A stretch of 64,000 nucleotides of DNA from assembly GCA_943736015.1 (NCBI GenBank), contig OX031059.1, positions 46,077,159-46,141,158 of the forward strand, in the 5' to 3' direction. Numbering within the stretch: position 1 is the first letter of the stretch; every line of letters starts with the position of its first letter. This stretch comes from Tridacna crocea (lineage: Eukaryota; Mollusca; Bivalvia; Cardiida; Cardiidae). Positions 1 through 11,482 of the stretch are shown here, piece by piece. The notes beneath the pieces are model-generated. The model did no database searches. It had not been told where the DNA came from and saw nothing but the letters and a program-made list of their open reading frames with translations. Made by a program: the position numbers and the translations under genes.

Positions 1-2280
1 TCCTGTCAAAATCACTTTTATCAAACCTCAGAATGAAAATTCGCCGAGCCTTGGATTCGATCAAGTGGTCGACTGGTATCAGTTCTTGTCTGCTAGCGAC
101 TGCTCTATCGGGATCGATGTCTCTAAACTTAGACACATTTCTATTCAAATATTTCTGCTAGATCTTTTGACGCATGTAATGCGAACCTGTAGAACAAGTT
201 CGTGAGAAATTTAGATTTGAAAAAAAGAAACTGAGTACGAAGTTAACGGCGTTTGGAAAATTACGATTCGGAAAAAATATGAAAACTTAAAAATTGGGTT
301 GTCATGAATTTTGACAAGTAAATTTGGGTTTGTCATCTTACTGTCTGACAAGTGTAGTAAAGAAAGCACGATAAAAACGGATTAGCAATGGAAGAATCGC
401 GTGACAGCACAGTAGAAGACGGTTATAATAACGCTCTGAAAGCCCGCCGAGGATGCACATTAAAGTAGAAGCCATATCTTTTGTCTTAGGTCTAAAGTTA
501 TTATTCGCGTAAAAGGTGGAATTGAAACACTTCATTTTCTATAGCTGAATATATTATCATGGACTTTTTCAAATAAATTCCTCTACAAAATGATCTCAAG
601 TTTTGACAGTCCATAGTGGAAAAAGGAGAAACTCCTAGTAAACAGCATTTTTTTTTTAATTTCTCACAATGACAGATATCGCGTCATTTGGACCACTCTT
701 AATTTGCGATTGCATATGCTTTTAATGTTGACAAGTCCAAAACGTTTGCAAAGGTTTCTTAACTTTCCTGATATCATAGTCGACGACTTTGCACTTTATT
801 TAAACAATTAAAGTAGGTAATTTTACTGGTATTTTAAAGTCTCCGATAGTTATACAGTGGAAAGTTAAGACGCTTCAGTCTTTAGTTTTGTTTGAAAGGC
901 AAAATAAGTCGAAAAGGGCATAAATTTATCTGCTTGAAACATTTGCAATATCAAGACAAATCGTAGTCATCATTGCTCAATTCAATCCTCCAAATACCTC
1001 ACAAGTATCAATGCCGTAGCGCCAAATATAATACATATAATGTCCGGAAAGTGCGTCTGGTACATGTACATATTCTAGAATTATTTTTTGCTGATATTTT
1101 TGCTGATTTTTTTATGATCAGATCAACTTGATCATCCCGATCTTAAATTTTCCCGACAAAGCTCGACCGAAGGCCCTACACGAAGGCATTTACACGACTT
1201 TTTCTTGACTTGTACTCGATCATACACAAACCCAACACAATCATCCACGAAGACAAGCTAAGAACCACTCCGATCTCTGCTTGATCGTCGCGACCCATAA
1301 AAATTCTCTACATTATCTCTGCTCGACCAACTAGATCTCTGCTAGATCTCTACCGATCTTCACTGGTCTCATGGAAACCAGGCTTTTGCTGCTCCGGGCC
1401 CCTGATATGTTCGGTAGGGGAGTAAACTGGAGATGTATGTGGATTAGCTGGTTCGCATTCTCTACTTTCTTAGCGGGGTTTGCAGGTGTTGGTTGTTACT
1501 GTATCTCTTTGATACACCCCTACCAAACTGCATTTCTAAACAATGGTTCCAACTCAATTCTCTGCTCGATCCGTATATCCGATCGCTTCTCGAGCGCTTG
1601 GCTATCCACTTGCATATATCAGAAATGTTGGGAGGTAAGAAGCCGGAGCGATGCCGACCAAGGTAGATCTCCCAAACCACTGTCAAGCGAGCCAGATCAG
1701 TCTCCGTTCGTTTGATCGGGCTCGATGGAGTTAATCTGTGTGCAGCACCAGTAATCACGTAAGATTTACCAAAGTATGCAGAGTCTCCAGATTTACGTAC
1801 TATTCATAAGGACACGCTCATAAGCTATAATCAGAGCTAGCTCGTCGGGCTGACCAACACCAATTTGAAAACAATGTCGGGGTAGTCAGCATTTTCTCCA
1901 TATTCCAGCGTTGTTTTTCCATCCTTTTAAAGACAAGTTCTCTCATTTAAGTCGCATGGTAACGGGTTAAAGTTTAACGACGTTTGGTATAAATGTTTAC
2001 GCGTATCCATACTGCGCATGTGTATTTCTCACAGATAGTAAAACTATCAGCGCTATTGTGTATTTTTCGCACAAATGGCAATAGTAACAGCGGACCGACG
2101 GTGCACTTTTACAAGAACATTCTACGGATGGTAATAGCACGGTTACACTAGCCATGGTATTCTATGGTTGAAATAAAAAGGGGAAGTTTTCACCAAAACG
2201 AATGCTTATTTGTCGTGGAAAAGGGAATTTTTTACGCAGTTCAGCCATCCAACGTTGAAAATGATACAGCTTCTGACGTT
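1..2280. other. No recognised feature
   Basis: No gene or repeat from the families found elsewhere is recognisable. Open frames at 1371-1715 (+) and 1462-1758 (-) overlap each other and lack any family signature. The part from about 1080 to 1740 is rich in GATC and TCGA words, but I could not align it to a second copy. Confidence 0.5.
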
Positions 2281-2289
2281 TTCCTGAAA

Positions 2290-2354
2290 CTGGCAGGCCA
2301 GTTGTCATGCTATCCTTTCCGGAGAAGGTGATAGCATCAAAAGTGGCCTGCCAG
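2290..2354. repeat. Imperfect inverted repeat
   Basis: Two 25-nt arms (2290-2314 and 2330-2354) pair with a few mismatches round a 15-nt loop, opening with CTGGCAGGCCA and closing with its complement. No second copy is seen here, so it may be one foldback element or a chance remnant. Confidence 0.6.
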
Positions 2355-2600
2355 TATAAGGATGATATGACTGGTAAAGAATTAGCTAGAAAAAAGTCCA
2401 GTTACACAGCAAACAATGAAACAGGCAGAAAATTGAAGCTGTTGAAGTATTTCTTGAAGTATAGCTATTTCCTCTTTGAAAAATACTGTGGGAAAAGGGA
2501 AAATTTCTTCCACTGAATAATTTTTCCTTTTTCCATCATGTCAGCCGAGCTTTTATCCCTTACCTTGGAAAAAATTAACTTCCAATGTGACCTTCATCCC

Positions 2601-2712
2601 TTTTTCCTGGGGAAAGAAGCACGGGTAGGTGCCATTCTTATTTTTTCGTATTGTCAAGATTTATAAGTACTATGATTGTGGAAATTTAAAAAAAAATCTG
2701 TCCGTTAGAAAG
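2601..2712 (+). repeat. Dispersed repeat T, copy 1
   Basis: It aligns over about 105 bp with 2990-3095. Both start with GGAAA.AAGCACGG, pass through a diverged middle of matching length, and end with a run of A followed by ATCTGTCCGTT. Class unknown; no open frame. Confidence 0.6.
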
Positions 2713-2989
2713 TATGTTTTTATTGAAAATTAACCCTTAACCCGGTCAAATTATCTCCCTTTTTAACTCAATGGTCTGTATATAAAATGCATATTGGTAC
2801 ATTTGCTATGCTCAGAACCAGGCTTTTATATGTTTTTTGTGCAAAACTGAATTACTTTTCTTAAAAGTGATGTATATTTGTATATTCTTCTAGCAATTTT
2901 CCCGTTTAATTGACTATTCAAGGAAAGTGTGTTAAATCCAGTATAAGCTGAATTTTGTAACTGTATATACCGTTTTCAAAAGCAAATTT

Positions 2990-3095
2990 CTCGGAAACAA
3001 GCACGGGGACCCCCATTTTTTTCTTTGTAATCTACAAGAGACATGATGAGCTTTGTATGTGCAAAGTTTAAAAAAAATCTGTCCGTTGGAAGAAT
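2990..3095 (+). repeat. Dispersed repeat T, copy 2
   Basis: This is the second copy of the block at 2601-2712, in direct orientation about 390 bp downstream. It may be an old local duplication or two insertions of a family not otherwise seen here. Confidence 0.6.
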
Positions 3096-3556
3096 TTGTC
3101 ATAAGGTCTTTAAGGTACTTTTTATGGTTTAGTATAAAAATAGCAAAACTACATTGCATTCAGTGAGATATTTTAGCCAAAACAGCCTAGATATTGCAAT
3201 CATTTAGGCTTTGTGTCCCTTACTGCAATCTCTATCACATCCATTCGGCACTAAAAGCCGATACACAATACACTGTCATTATAGCGACAGATGTCTCAAT
3301 CAGACCGATATAAATCGATTACAATTGATCGATAATTCTGAACCAATTGCGCCCTCTTTATCCGACAGTGAAACACTTAGCGCTGTATTTACATAGATTT
3401 TCACAATCATCTTAGGTTTAATTGCGAAACCATCTGTTTTGTCCCGTTCTTTTTCTCTGACAGCAGGTTGTAGATCAAGACATTTGTGTAACTTGTGAAG
3501 CTGATTTAAACCATATTTCCATTACGTCAATCGCAACTGTTCATTTACTCCTGGTA

Positions 3557-3725
3557 TTAACTCATTACCAAATGACAATATTTTTAGGTTTGTCCAAATC
3601 GAAAGCGTTTGTAGACGACAATATAAAACTGACCAAAAATTTGAAATTTGTTTTGTGAAGTGTAGAAAACATTGTGGGAAAGGAGAAAATGCTGGCTTTC
3701 ATCATTTCTCTACAGGAGTTTTCGC
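3557..3725 (-). repeat. Family A element, 3' part lost
   Basis: It begins TTAACTCATTACCAAATGACA like an inverted A copy, keeps the subterminal region and left palindrome arm, and decays just after GGAGAAAATGCTGG. The right arm and right end are not recognisable. Confidence 0.8.
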
Positions 3726-3878
3726 CAATCAGGGTCTGAACTTGTAATCCCTGGGTTATGATACTTTTGCTCTGCTGATGAGGTGGCCTAGCTCAGCAAC
3801 TTCAAAAGTCCTTCTAATTTACCGATCAAAGATACAGTAACAACCAATCCAATATATAGAGAATAATGGGGGTTCTTT

Positions 3879-4250
3879 TGGTGAAAGATAGAAATTTATT
3901 TCATCGAGTGAACACCATCGGTAATATTTCACGGGTGGCACAGCCACAAGTGAAAATCATCGATGGTGTTCACGAGATTAAATAAATTTCGATCTTTCAC
4001 TGAAAAAAAATACTCTATTTATTTCATGCGTTTAACCCTTTCTGGAAGGAGCTTTATCAAAAAGCATTACATCAAGTGCGAGAAATGTAAGGTAAATGAC
4101 ATCATATTTCCATCTGGTTGTGAGGCACGCACAATTAACCTAGGCAACAAGAATATGAAAATCAGTCTTTTCACTGGTCGTACCAGTGTAAGATCGAAAA
4201 ATGTTTCCACTCCTATTTCTCGATATCCTACTGGAAAGCATGAAATAAGA
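3879..4250. mobile_element. Family H foldback element, copy 1
   Basis: It shares about 370 bp with 30142-30550. A long palindrome near the left end carries GTGAACACCATCGG and its complement round a GCACAGCC centre. A unique part follows, containing TTTAACCCTTTCTGG, and the element closes with GGAAAGCATGAAATAA. No coding capacity. This copy has small indels in the palindrome that the other lacks. Confidence 0.75.
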
Positions 4251-4306
4251 TGTATTCTTTCACATTTTTTTTATTGAGGGAGGAGAATGGGAGACGAAAT
4301 GTAAAT

Positions 4307-4320
4307 GGGGGGGGGGGGGG
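4307..4320 (+). repeat. Homopolymer run of 14 G
   Basis: An uninterrupted run of 14 guanines, the only long G tract in the window. It lies between an H and an A element. Such runs are prone to length error in assembly. Confidence 0.9.
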
Positions 4321-4359
4321 TTTGAGGAAGGTGGGAGGGCGCGCGGAAACAATTCTGCG

Positions 4360-4588
4360 TTAACACATTACCACACAATCCCTACTTTTGACACCCCTGA
4401 GAAAGAAGCGTTTTGAAAACACTGTGGGAAAAGGAGAAAATGCTGGTAACCAGCATTTTCTCACTTTTCCACAGTGTTTTCTACCCTTCCTAGAACAAAT
4501 TTCAATTTTTCAGTTACCTTTATTTTGTCGTCTGCAAATGCTTTCAATTTGGACCAGTCTAAAATTTTCTCGTGTGGTAAAGAGTTAA
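4360..4588 (+). mobile_element. Family A TTAA-bounded foldback element, full length (229 bp)
   Basis: Full-length copies run TTAA-(Y)CATTACCACACAATCCC..., a palindrome, then ...GTCGTCTGCAAATGCTTTC... and ...CGTKTGGTAAWGAGTTAA. The two ends are inverted relatives of each other (TTAACYCWTTACCAMAC). The 67-bp palindrome has 33-nt arms round one centre base: GAAAAC, a GTGGGAAAAGGAGAAAATG block, CTGGT-A-ACCAG and the complement. TTAA ends with CCC/CTC next to them recall piggyBac-type targets, which is inference. '+' here means the CACACAATCCC end is on the left. This copy is close to the one at 12601, sharing the CACTGTGGG palindrome variant. Confidence 0.9.
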
Positions 4589-4694
4589 GTAGCCACCTAG
4601 CCACCTAAGGGAAGGGATAAGAAAAGCTGACCTCATATTACAGGCTGCTGCTAAACACACACTGGTGCTTTCTTCCAGTTCAGAATTATTTTTG

Positions 4695-4855
4695 GTTCAT
4701 GCTCTATGAGAGGGGGGCTTATTGCATAAGCAAAAAAACTATCGATCCAGGTCTGTCTTCTCAGTAGGCGCAGGCTGACCTGGTTCATGCCTTTCTGCTA
4801 TTGGTCAATCTTCTGCTTTTCAAAGAACCAGTGTAGCTTATGATTCATTCAGTTG
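4695..4855 (-). repeat. Family F fragment
   Basis: It contains the F end (GCTCTATGAGAGGGGGGCTT), the ATCGATCCAGG block, GCGCAGGCTGACCTG and the flank GCTATTGGTCAAT seen in other F copies. Half the palindrome has been rearranged. Confidence 0.65.
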
Positions 4856-4902
4856 TTCGACAAAATATAGTGTCTGTGGATGTATAATTATGATTGGCTT
4901 GC

Positions 4903-5152
4903 ACCATGCGAAAATGGGCATTCGGACATCTGCGTAAAGTGTCGTCTCGGATCAGCCTGCGCTGTCCGCGCAGGCTAATCCGAGACAATACTTTCCGTTT
5001 TGATGCAATTTTCTGTTTTGTAGATGTCTACTGAAGGACAAAATCTAATGTAGTCGTAAAATGCCGTCTCGGATTAGCCTGCGCGGACTGCGCAGGCTGA
5101 TCCGAGACGACACTTTACGCAGATGTTCGAATGCCCCTTTTCGTGTTTTGCA
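4903..5152. mobile_element. Family E double-palindrome element
   Basis: The ends are inverted (CGAAAA.GGGCATTCGGACAT and complement). Each is followed by GCGTAAAGTGTCGTCTCGGAT and a palindrome turning at CTGCGC-N5-GCGCAG. Between the two palindromes lies a conserved spacer (TTTCTGTTTTG..., GTCTACTGAAGGACAAAATCTA). There is no coding capacity; apparent frames here are palindrome artefacts. Confidence 0.85.
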
Positions 5153-5836
5153 CTTCAATTATCATGCGGCAGAGATGCATTAAAACCGCATTTCCCAGAA
5201 TATGACGTAATTTACATGGAGAAATCCCAAGTAAAATACAGTCCAATTGCCCTCATTACAAAATTCATGTCCAGGAAAAAAAACATTCATTTTTCAAAAT
5301 TCATGTCGATTTTGAAGACTATTTTTCTGATTGGATTAGATATTTTGTCTCGGTCATTCAGAGTAAGAGTCTTTAGAACCATATTTTTTCTATCTGTCAG
5401 GAAGTATTCACAGAATAAAGGGATATTATGGACACACAATGCTATTAATGGTAATGAAGTGATATTCTAAGTTACATCGGGTCGATACACGTTTGAACTA
5501 GAATGAATCCGGACCATTTTACGAGTTGGCATTAATGATCAAGATCTATCAGAATTCAATCCGCTGGCTTCATATCTAATTTATGTGGACAGTGGACATA
5601 AAACACAACAACAAAAAATCATTGGATTTTGATGTTTCGTGTCAAGTAGAAGTACCGGAAGATACTGCACGCGCGTCTCGAAAGGATCTCGCGAGAATGC
5701 ATGAGCGAGTGGCAGGTATTTCCTGTCAAAGTGTCCGTGGACATGTGGAACTGACATTTTACATGGATGACATGTAGTCGCATGGTTATTGATGGCCTTT
5801 CAAAAAAATGACAACAGGAAAACAAAGGTTAGAGTG

Positions 5837-5837
<1 letters not shown>
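5153..5837. other. No recognised feature
   Basis: Open frames at 5123-5470 and 5583-5777 (+) show no motif. The first starts inside an E element, which argues against a gene. Confidence 0.45.
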
Positions 5838-5883
<46 letters not shown>

Positions 5884-5899
5884 TCTCTCTCTCCCTCCC
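5838..5899 (+). repeat. (CT)n microsatellite
   Basis: About 20 nearly pure CT repeats followed by imperfect CTCTCC units. Confidence 0.95.
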
Positions 5900-6529
5900 G
5901 AAAAATCCTTCTTATATTTAATACTTTTACTTATTGACCAACAATTTTTTATCACTACAGTATTTTACTCAGTCGTTCATGGGTCCACCATGGCTGTTTC
6001 TATGCAATCTGCAAAAGCCACATTTCCCCTATGACACTCAGAGGGCTAAGTTAAACGAATCAAACAATCCCCATGTATGTTTTTGAACCTTTATTGAGCC
6101 GTTCACCACCATCAATACCATTTGCAAGAGATGTAGAGGAAGATCAGGCTGGGTTTATCCTTTCTACTTCTTTTCGGTAATTCTTATTACCAGTAGTTTC
6201 TTTCATGTAACCCTTTTCTATCTTTTCTATCGTGTATTGTTGGCCGTACGAAAAATAAAACGTTGCAGACACTTTCCAGAAAAAATTGCCCTCAAAGGAG
6301 ATACCCCAAGGCCACTGAATAACTTTTACAATTCAAGAAGTGTTTTGGGGAGGCCCCGAACCTCCGCATTCTCGGTACTTCACGCCTTGAGTTATTATAT
6401 ACCTTTGGTATCACTTGCGTGCACTTTATTTTGGAATAGCTACGCTCTTTCCATTGACTAGAACAAAATGTTGGAGGGTTTTTAAATTAGCAATATACAT
6501 TCGGTAGGGGTATGTGTTATACTATTATG
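5900..6529. other. No recognised feature
   Basis: Nothing aligned to other parts of the window. The open frame at 6237-6461 has no recognisable domain. Confidence 0.45.
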
Positions 6530-6600
6530 AAACAGAACAGAAGTTTATTGCATATAGGTCAACATGATGACATTCGCTAGCAAAGGGTATACGGAGCAAC
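6530..6600 (-). repeat. Possible LINE 3' tail with AACAG repeats
   Basis: AACAGAACAG is followed by TTTATTG. On the minus strand this reads AATAAA then TTCTG repeats, the layout of a non-LTR retrotransposon 3' end with a microsatellite tail. A related arrangement is at 13436. No reverse-transcriptase sequence is seen, so the class is inferred. Confidence 0.35.
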
Positions 6601-6838
6601 GTAGTGATCGTCACCAAAGATGGACCTAAATGGACAGTACAGTGAACACGAAAAAAAGGCTTGATATCCAGATTACAGTCTTGATACATGGTCTAATACT
6701 CGTACTATAAGATGCCAACGGCAATAAAATGCTCGTAAATGATTATAACTAGGTCGTGAAAATGTCTTGATTTATTGCGAAGGGGCGATGGACCCGTTTA
6801 TTATATTTAATTGTTTTCTATTCCTGTTTTATGGAATC

Positions 6839-7065
6839 CTAACCTCTTTTAGCGCTACAGCCGAAAAAGCTGGAGGTTTTTGAGGACGGTATAGATCCTA
6901 GATCAGACTGCACAGAACGTGCACAGAACGTGCAGTCTGATCTAGGATCTATGCTGTCCTCTTGTTTAGTCAAGCTAATGAAATGAAAATCTTTCTGTAA
7001 CAGTGGATTTAATTTTCAGCTGCTAAAAGATATGTGTTCATTTTGTCCGGCCCTAAAAGAGTCAA
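6839..7065. mobile_element. Family C element, copy 1
   Basis: The ends are inverted (CCTCTTTTAGCGCTACAGCC on the left, GGCCCTAAAAGAG on the right) with degraded TTAA at both. The interior is a B-type palindrome (ATCCTAGATCAGACTGCAC and complement) in which ACAGAACGTGC is duplicated at the turn. It shares its ends with 8145-8358. Confidence 0.7.
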
Positions 7066-7580
7066 CAATTGATATGTCAGAGCCATTGACTTTCACTGCG
7101 TTTGTTTTCAGACAACCCTCCCCTTTTCAATCGACCTTTAACCGAAAATAACTTTCTTTTCTCCGAGTGATTTTATCTTTCACCAAAGCCGTGGATTTCA
7201 ATGAATACCGAAATATTTTCAGTTAATTCAAGTTTACAGAGCTTGGACTTGTCCGGTACCTCATAATGAATTTTTCAAACCTTCCTTGGTACATTTAGAA
7301 ACAGTCATTTTGTTTGTTGGTGTTCATTGGTGTTTTAGTTACGACCTTCAACTACATCTATGCTTCTCTAAAACGTCGCTTGAATAATTTCCGTGCGCGA
7401 CACTCTGTCTGAGCCGCTGTCTTATAAACAACTTATCAGATAATGATCAGCTGCGACGAGAGAGTAATGAGTTCGGTTTAAACTGTTGACATCAGTTGTA
7501 CAATTTACTTAGAAAACAACAGCATGCCACTCACAACTGCCATTAGGTATAACCTTCGTGAAAATTTTGATTGGCTTTTA
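7066..7580. other. No recognised feature
   Basis: A stretch of about 515 bp between a C element and the TA-flanked element. No open frame over 60 codons or repeat match was found. Confidence 0.45.
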
Positions 7581-8117
7581 CGAGGGCTGTCCTGGAAGTT
7601 GGCGGATTTTTGCTAGAATTTGTTTCTTGTGTAAACATACACAAAAATATTTTGATCATAGAACCTTTCGTTTTAAATGCAAACGTTTTTCCACATTTCG
7701 GTAGTCTGTCGGACGATCTTACCAATTTCAATGTCTCTGCCGATGACTTTCTAGGTCCAACACAAATCTTGATAACACTCCCATATCCCAAGTCACTCGT
7801 CGACGTCATTGTTGCAGTAAGCGGTTTCCTTGAGCTATCTGTTGATTTTGTCAACAAATCTAAACAAATGAAGCGTCAGGCATTTAAATCACAGGAAATG
7901 ACAATGTGACACTGATCTAAACGATACGATGTTTTGCGGAAAATTTAACCTTATGTAGATTGGTCTAGAAAACAAAATCTAGAGCTACAAATTAAAGACA
8001 AAAGCAAATTCTCAGCTTGCTCCGGGTATACGTCAGTATGTTACGATGGACACGAATGTTCTACAAAATTTACTCTTTGAATGTGATCAATTCCATGAAT
8101 TGCCAGGACAGCCTTCG
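7581..8117. mobile_element. TA-flanked, mariner-like non-autonomous element (537 bp)
   Basis: The left end CGAGGGCTGTCCTGGAAGTT and right end AATTGCCAGGACAGCCTTCG are inverted repeats (about 17 of 20 match), each bordered by TA. A CGAGGG.TGTCC-type tip occurs in some mariner/Tc1 elements as I recall them. Two opposed frames (7571-7909 plus, 7543-7857 minus) cover the left half, but neither shows a D,D,D/E signature or helix-turn-helix, so they are probably not transposase. Only one copy is in the window. Confidence 0.55.
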
Positions 8118-8144
8118 TATACCCCAGTATCATGAACTTGACAA

Positions 8145-8358
8145 TCAACCCTTTCAGCGCCAAAGGCGTAGGTGGGTGCTTTTGTGTCTGCAATAGAACA
8201 GGATCAGACTGCACAAGACATGCTGACTAATCCTCGATCTATCTCTTCCAGTTGTTTAGCCAAATCTATATTGTAAAAATTATTTCTGGATTCAAGTGTA
8301 TCATATTTTCAGCTGTCAAAAATGGTGGGGTTTGTAAATATTGCGCTTAGAGAATTAA
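8145..8358. mobile_element. Family C element, copy 2
   Basis: It begins TCAACCCTTTCAGCGCCA and ends GCGCTTAGAGAATTAA. It keeps the C interior: a palindrome relic (GATCAGACTGCAC, CTCGATCTAT), TTGTTTAGCCAA and TTTTCAGCTGTCAAAA. The palindrome is more eroded than in copy 1. Confidence 0.65.
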
Positions 8359-8463
8359 CTCATTACCATTAGACATGTGTATCTATGTATCTAGGTTTTT
8401 CGCTCAGGATCTTGCAGATCATTTTAATAAGCCACTGATCTTTCTTTCTATGAGCACATCCTG

Positions 8464-8492
8464 TACACACACACACAAACAAACAAACACAC
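8464..8492 (+). repeat. CA/CAAA-rich microsatellite
   Basis: ACACAC followed by AAACAAACAAACAC units. Confidence 0.85.
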
Positions 8493-8494
8493 AT

Positions 8495-9906
8495 AATAGC
8501 CGACGCGTATGGTTGGGGCAGAGGGTGATGTTAAGCTACCTGCAGTATAGCGACTCTCCACACTTACTCGTCACAATTAAAGGCATATTCCGTATCTACA
8601 TCTAAACTCGTCCGTATTACGGTCCATTTGAACTGAGAATCGCTTGATTCTATATCTAGCGCGCCACTGACAGTCGTTTAGAACCTCGATGAATTTATTC
8701 ACATCTGTCTACATGTATTTGTAGGTGAAGAATTCAATCGGAATTGATGAACCACGTTAAAAATGAATGTACGAACTGTTTGTCAACTGAAATATAGTTA
8801 GAAAGATTTTGATAGAAAATTGAAATGTAAGCTTTCTTTTGTTAGAGGAGCACCACAATTTTCAGAACGGTAAACCAGCGTATTTTCGGGCGATGAATGT
8901 ACCGATCTGCTACATATCAATCCACCAGCCAGAAATAGCCGAGGGATATCATGGCTCCCGATGATCACCCGAAGTATGCCGAATATCCGTCCACATTGTT
9001 AGTTTTCACCGTGGGTGCACGAGAAATCGAGTCTTAAAACAGGATTTAGTTTAGCCGATCCAGTTTGAAAATTTAATCCTAATGCGAAAATTCTGGCTAA
9101 GATTTCGCATAATGAGAAATAAAATTATCACGTGACTCGATGCCGTGTAACTCTTTTCTATATGAAATATTCATCGGTCCAATTTGAAAATACTTGCATT
9201 CGACATATTGCATGCAACTTGATCGGTATGAACTAGTTTTTAAAAGATAATAACGTTGCAAGAAAAGGGGGGAAATGGTGGTCTTCGGTGGTTCCCTCTT
9301 CCCCTAAGATGCTTTTAAGACATCTTTGTCCCAAAAGCACTAGATCGTAGGGGTAAACGGGAAAGTTTCTCAGACGCTTGGAAATTCGATTCGGACCCGA
9401 TCTGTAACGTAACACGATAATGGAGCTTGTATTTTCAAACCTTTTGACACCTAATCGTTCAATACTTTCTGCCACAAATATTTCTGAGTTCGATTTAACA
9501 CGATTCTCTTTCAAAAATAGACAAAATTCGTTCCAACGTTTTAGTTTCTCTTTGATATCCGAGTCTATAGTGCAATCAAAATGGGGGAAATATATTGTCT
9601 CCTACTTAAGTTTCTTTGTTCTACAAATATCTTTTTACATGTTTAAATGTCTGTTACGGTGTTCAGGGAAATTCTACTTTCACTGTGATATCGATACAGT
9701 ACGGACACATGTGGTCTGATTAATCCTATCTATTATTTATATTCTTACACGTTTGGTACCAAAACGGGATGAATAAAATAACAAGTATTGAGCGAGGCCT
9801 TTGGTCTTAATCAAAAAGAAAAGAGGGGATCGATTATATCGACCAGACACAGACAAAGATTCAACATAAGGTCTATCGGCCGTTTTTCTCCAAATATGAA
9901 CACATA
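8495..9906. other. No recognised feature
   Basis: 1.4 kb without a recognised repeat. Frames at 9233-9514 (-) and 9420-9719 (+) overlap in opposite sense and carry no motif. Confidence 0.45.
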
Positions 9907-10135
9907 TTTTACCCTTTAACAAACAACAAAATTTTAAACTGGTCCAAATTGAAAGCGCTTGCAGACGACAAAATAAATGTAACTCATAAATTGAAATTTG
10001 TTTCCAGCAAGAGTAGAAAACATTGTGGGAAAAGGAGAAAACGCTGGTTACCAGCATTTTCTCCTTTTCCCACAGTGTTATCAAGACTTCTTTCTCAGGG
10101 TGGTAAAAACAAGGGATTGCTTGGGAAAGGATTAA
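9907..10135 (-). mobile_element. Family A element, full length
   Basis: Inverted copy. The left TTAA has decayed to TTTT; the right end is GGGAAAGGATTAA. The palindrome has the GTGGG arms but CGCTGG at one side of the turn. Confidence 0.85.
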
Positions 10136-10203
10136 ACCAACGTAATTTGGACCTCATCGAATATCAAAACCCGCTGATTCGGGTGCTTTTGCAGACGACA
10201 AAA

Positions 10204-10424
10204 TAGCCCTTTACCCCACAATAACAACTTTTAACGCCCTGGAAAAAGATGGCTTTTGAAAACATTGTGGGAAAAGGGAGAAAATGCTGGTAACCAGCAT
10301 TTTCTCCTTTTCCCACGATGTTTTCTACCCTTCCAAATTCAGAATTCAATTTTCGACTCACATTTATTTAGCCATCTGGAAATGCTTACCAGTCCAGAAT
10401 TTTGTCGTTTGGTAAAGAGTAAGA
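10204..10424 (+). mobile_element. Family A element
   Basis: Both ends are degraded at TTAA (TAGCCC..., ...AAGAGTAA). The palindrome is complete except for a G insertion in the left arm (AAAAGGGAG). It follows the copy at 9907 after only about 70 bp. Confidence 0.85.
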
Positions 10425-10439
10425 ATTATGGCCGAGAGC

Positions 10440-10540
10440 TATCTTTGATAAGGTTGAAAACATTGTGGGAAAAGGAGAAAAATGTTGGTTACCTACATTT
10501 TCCACAATGATTTCACAAGCTGTCTTTGTCAGGATAGTTT
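10440..10540 (-). repeat. Family A palindrome fragment
   Basis: It retains GAAAACATTGTGGGAAAAGG and GTTGGTTACC, but the right arm is shortened to ACATTTTCCACAATG. Ends are not recognisable. Confidence 0.65.
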
Positions 10541-10640
10541 AATACTTGGAATAGTGTAATAAAGGGTTCGGGCTGTCATGATACTTTTATATCAAAATTT
10601 CTTTTGCTTTGTCCTGTTGTTTATCATAGTATTTAAAAAT

Positions 10641-10652
10641 CTCCCCCCCCCC

Positions 10653-10690
<38 letters not shown>

Positions 10691-10731
10691 GTTTCTCTCT
10701 GTCTCTCTCTCTGTCTCTCTCTCTCTCTCGC
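10641..10731 (+). repeat. C-run and (CT)n/(TCTG)n microsatellite
   Basis: A run of C followed by CT repeats interrupted by GTCT units. Confidence 0.95.
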
Positions 10732-11151
10732 ATAAAATTAAAAAAAGACTTTAACATTAACCTTTCCATATTTTCGTGTGTATAAAATTCTGCTTTGAAA
10801 TTCAAATTCTTGAAAATTGAGTGAAGCCAGAATTTCAAGATTTTCATTCTTAAACAGGTTTTAACAACTTTTGGAAAATAACTTTCAAGTGGAAAAAAAG
10901 AAATGAACATTTTTCATAAAAATCAAGATTTTTTTTTTCTTCTCTAACATAACTATCAAGAATTTACATGTGAATCTGATTTAAGTTGGAGAAAAAGAAG
11001 AACGTTCTCCCCGAGAAATTTCCATCTTTGCACAAATTGAGGGAATTTGCTGTCACTGTCGTCTGTTAGGCCCGCAAAATAAGCCTGGAAATACAAAAGA
11101 ACGCTTACTGACTACCGGAACTAGATCAACCCTTTACCACTCGGTCCCAAT
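10732..11151. other. No recognised feature
   Basis: AT-rich DNA. The minus frame 10587-10910 is produced largely by the CT microsatellite. Confidence 0.45.
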
Positions 11152-11176
11152 GTTACCCTTTATCCTGCTGTATTAG

Positions 11177-11411
11177 TTAACCCTTTGCCAAACAATCCCT
11201 GGTTTTTACGGGCCTGAAAATAAAGCCTTTTGAAAACATTGTGGGAATAGGAGAAAATGCTGGTAACCAGCATTTTCTCCTTTTCCCACAATGTTTTCTA
11301 TCCGTCTGGAAGCAAATTTTGATTTTTGACTTGCGTTTGTTTTTGTTGTCTGCAAGCGCTTTCAATTTGGACCAGGCTAGAATTTTGTTGTTTGAGGATG
11401 GTTTAGATTAA
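11177..11411 (+). mobile_element. Family A element, 'GGTTTTTACG' subtype
   Basis: TTAACCCTTTGCCAAACAATC and CCTGGTTTTTACGG mark the subtype also seen at 25797, 57816 and 61836. The right end is diverged (TTGTTGTTTGAGGATGG), so its limit is approximate. Confidence 0.8.
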
Positions 11412-11451
11412 CTTTTAAGCTGTTGGTAAAAGCACCAACGGAACTACTTCA

Positions 11452-11482
11452 TTTTTTATTTATTTATTTATTTATTTATTTT
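11452..11482 (+). repeat. (TTTA)n microsatellite
   Basis: About seven TTTA units inside the B copy. Confidence 0.9.

Noticed and set aside
7571-7909. Transposase gene inside the TA-flanked element
   Set aside because: No helix-turn-helix, no D,D,D/E spacing and an equally long opposed frame; kept only as an element without identified coding function.
10587-10910. Arg/Glu-rich 107-residue minus-strand frame
   Set aside because: It arises from the CT microsatellite at 10641-10731.
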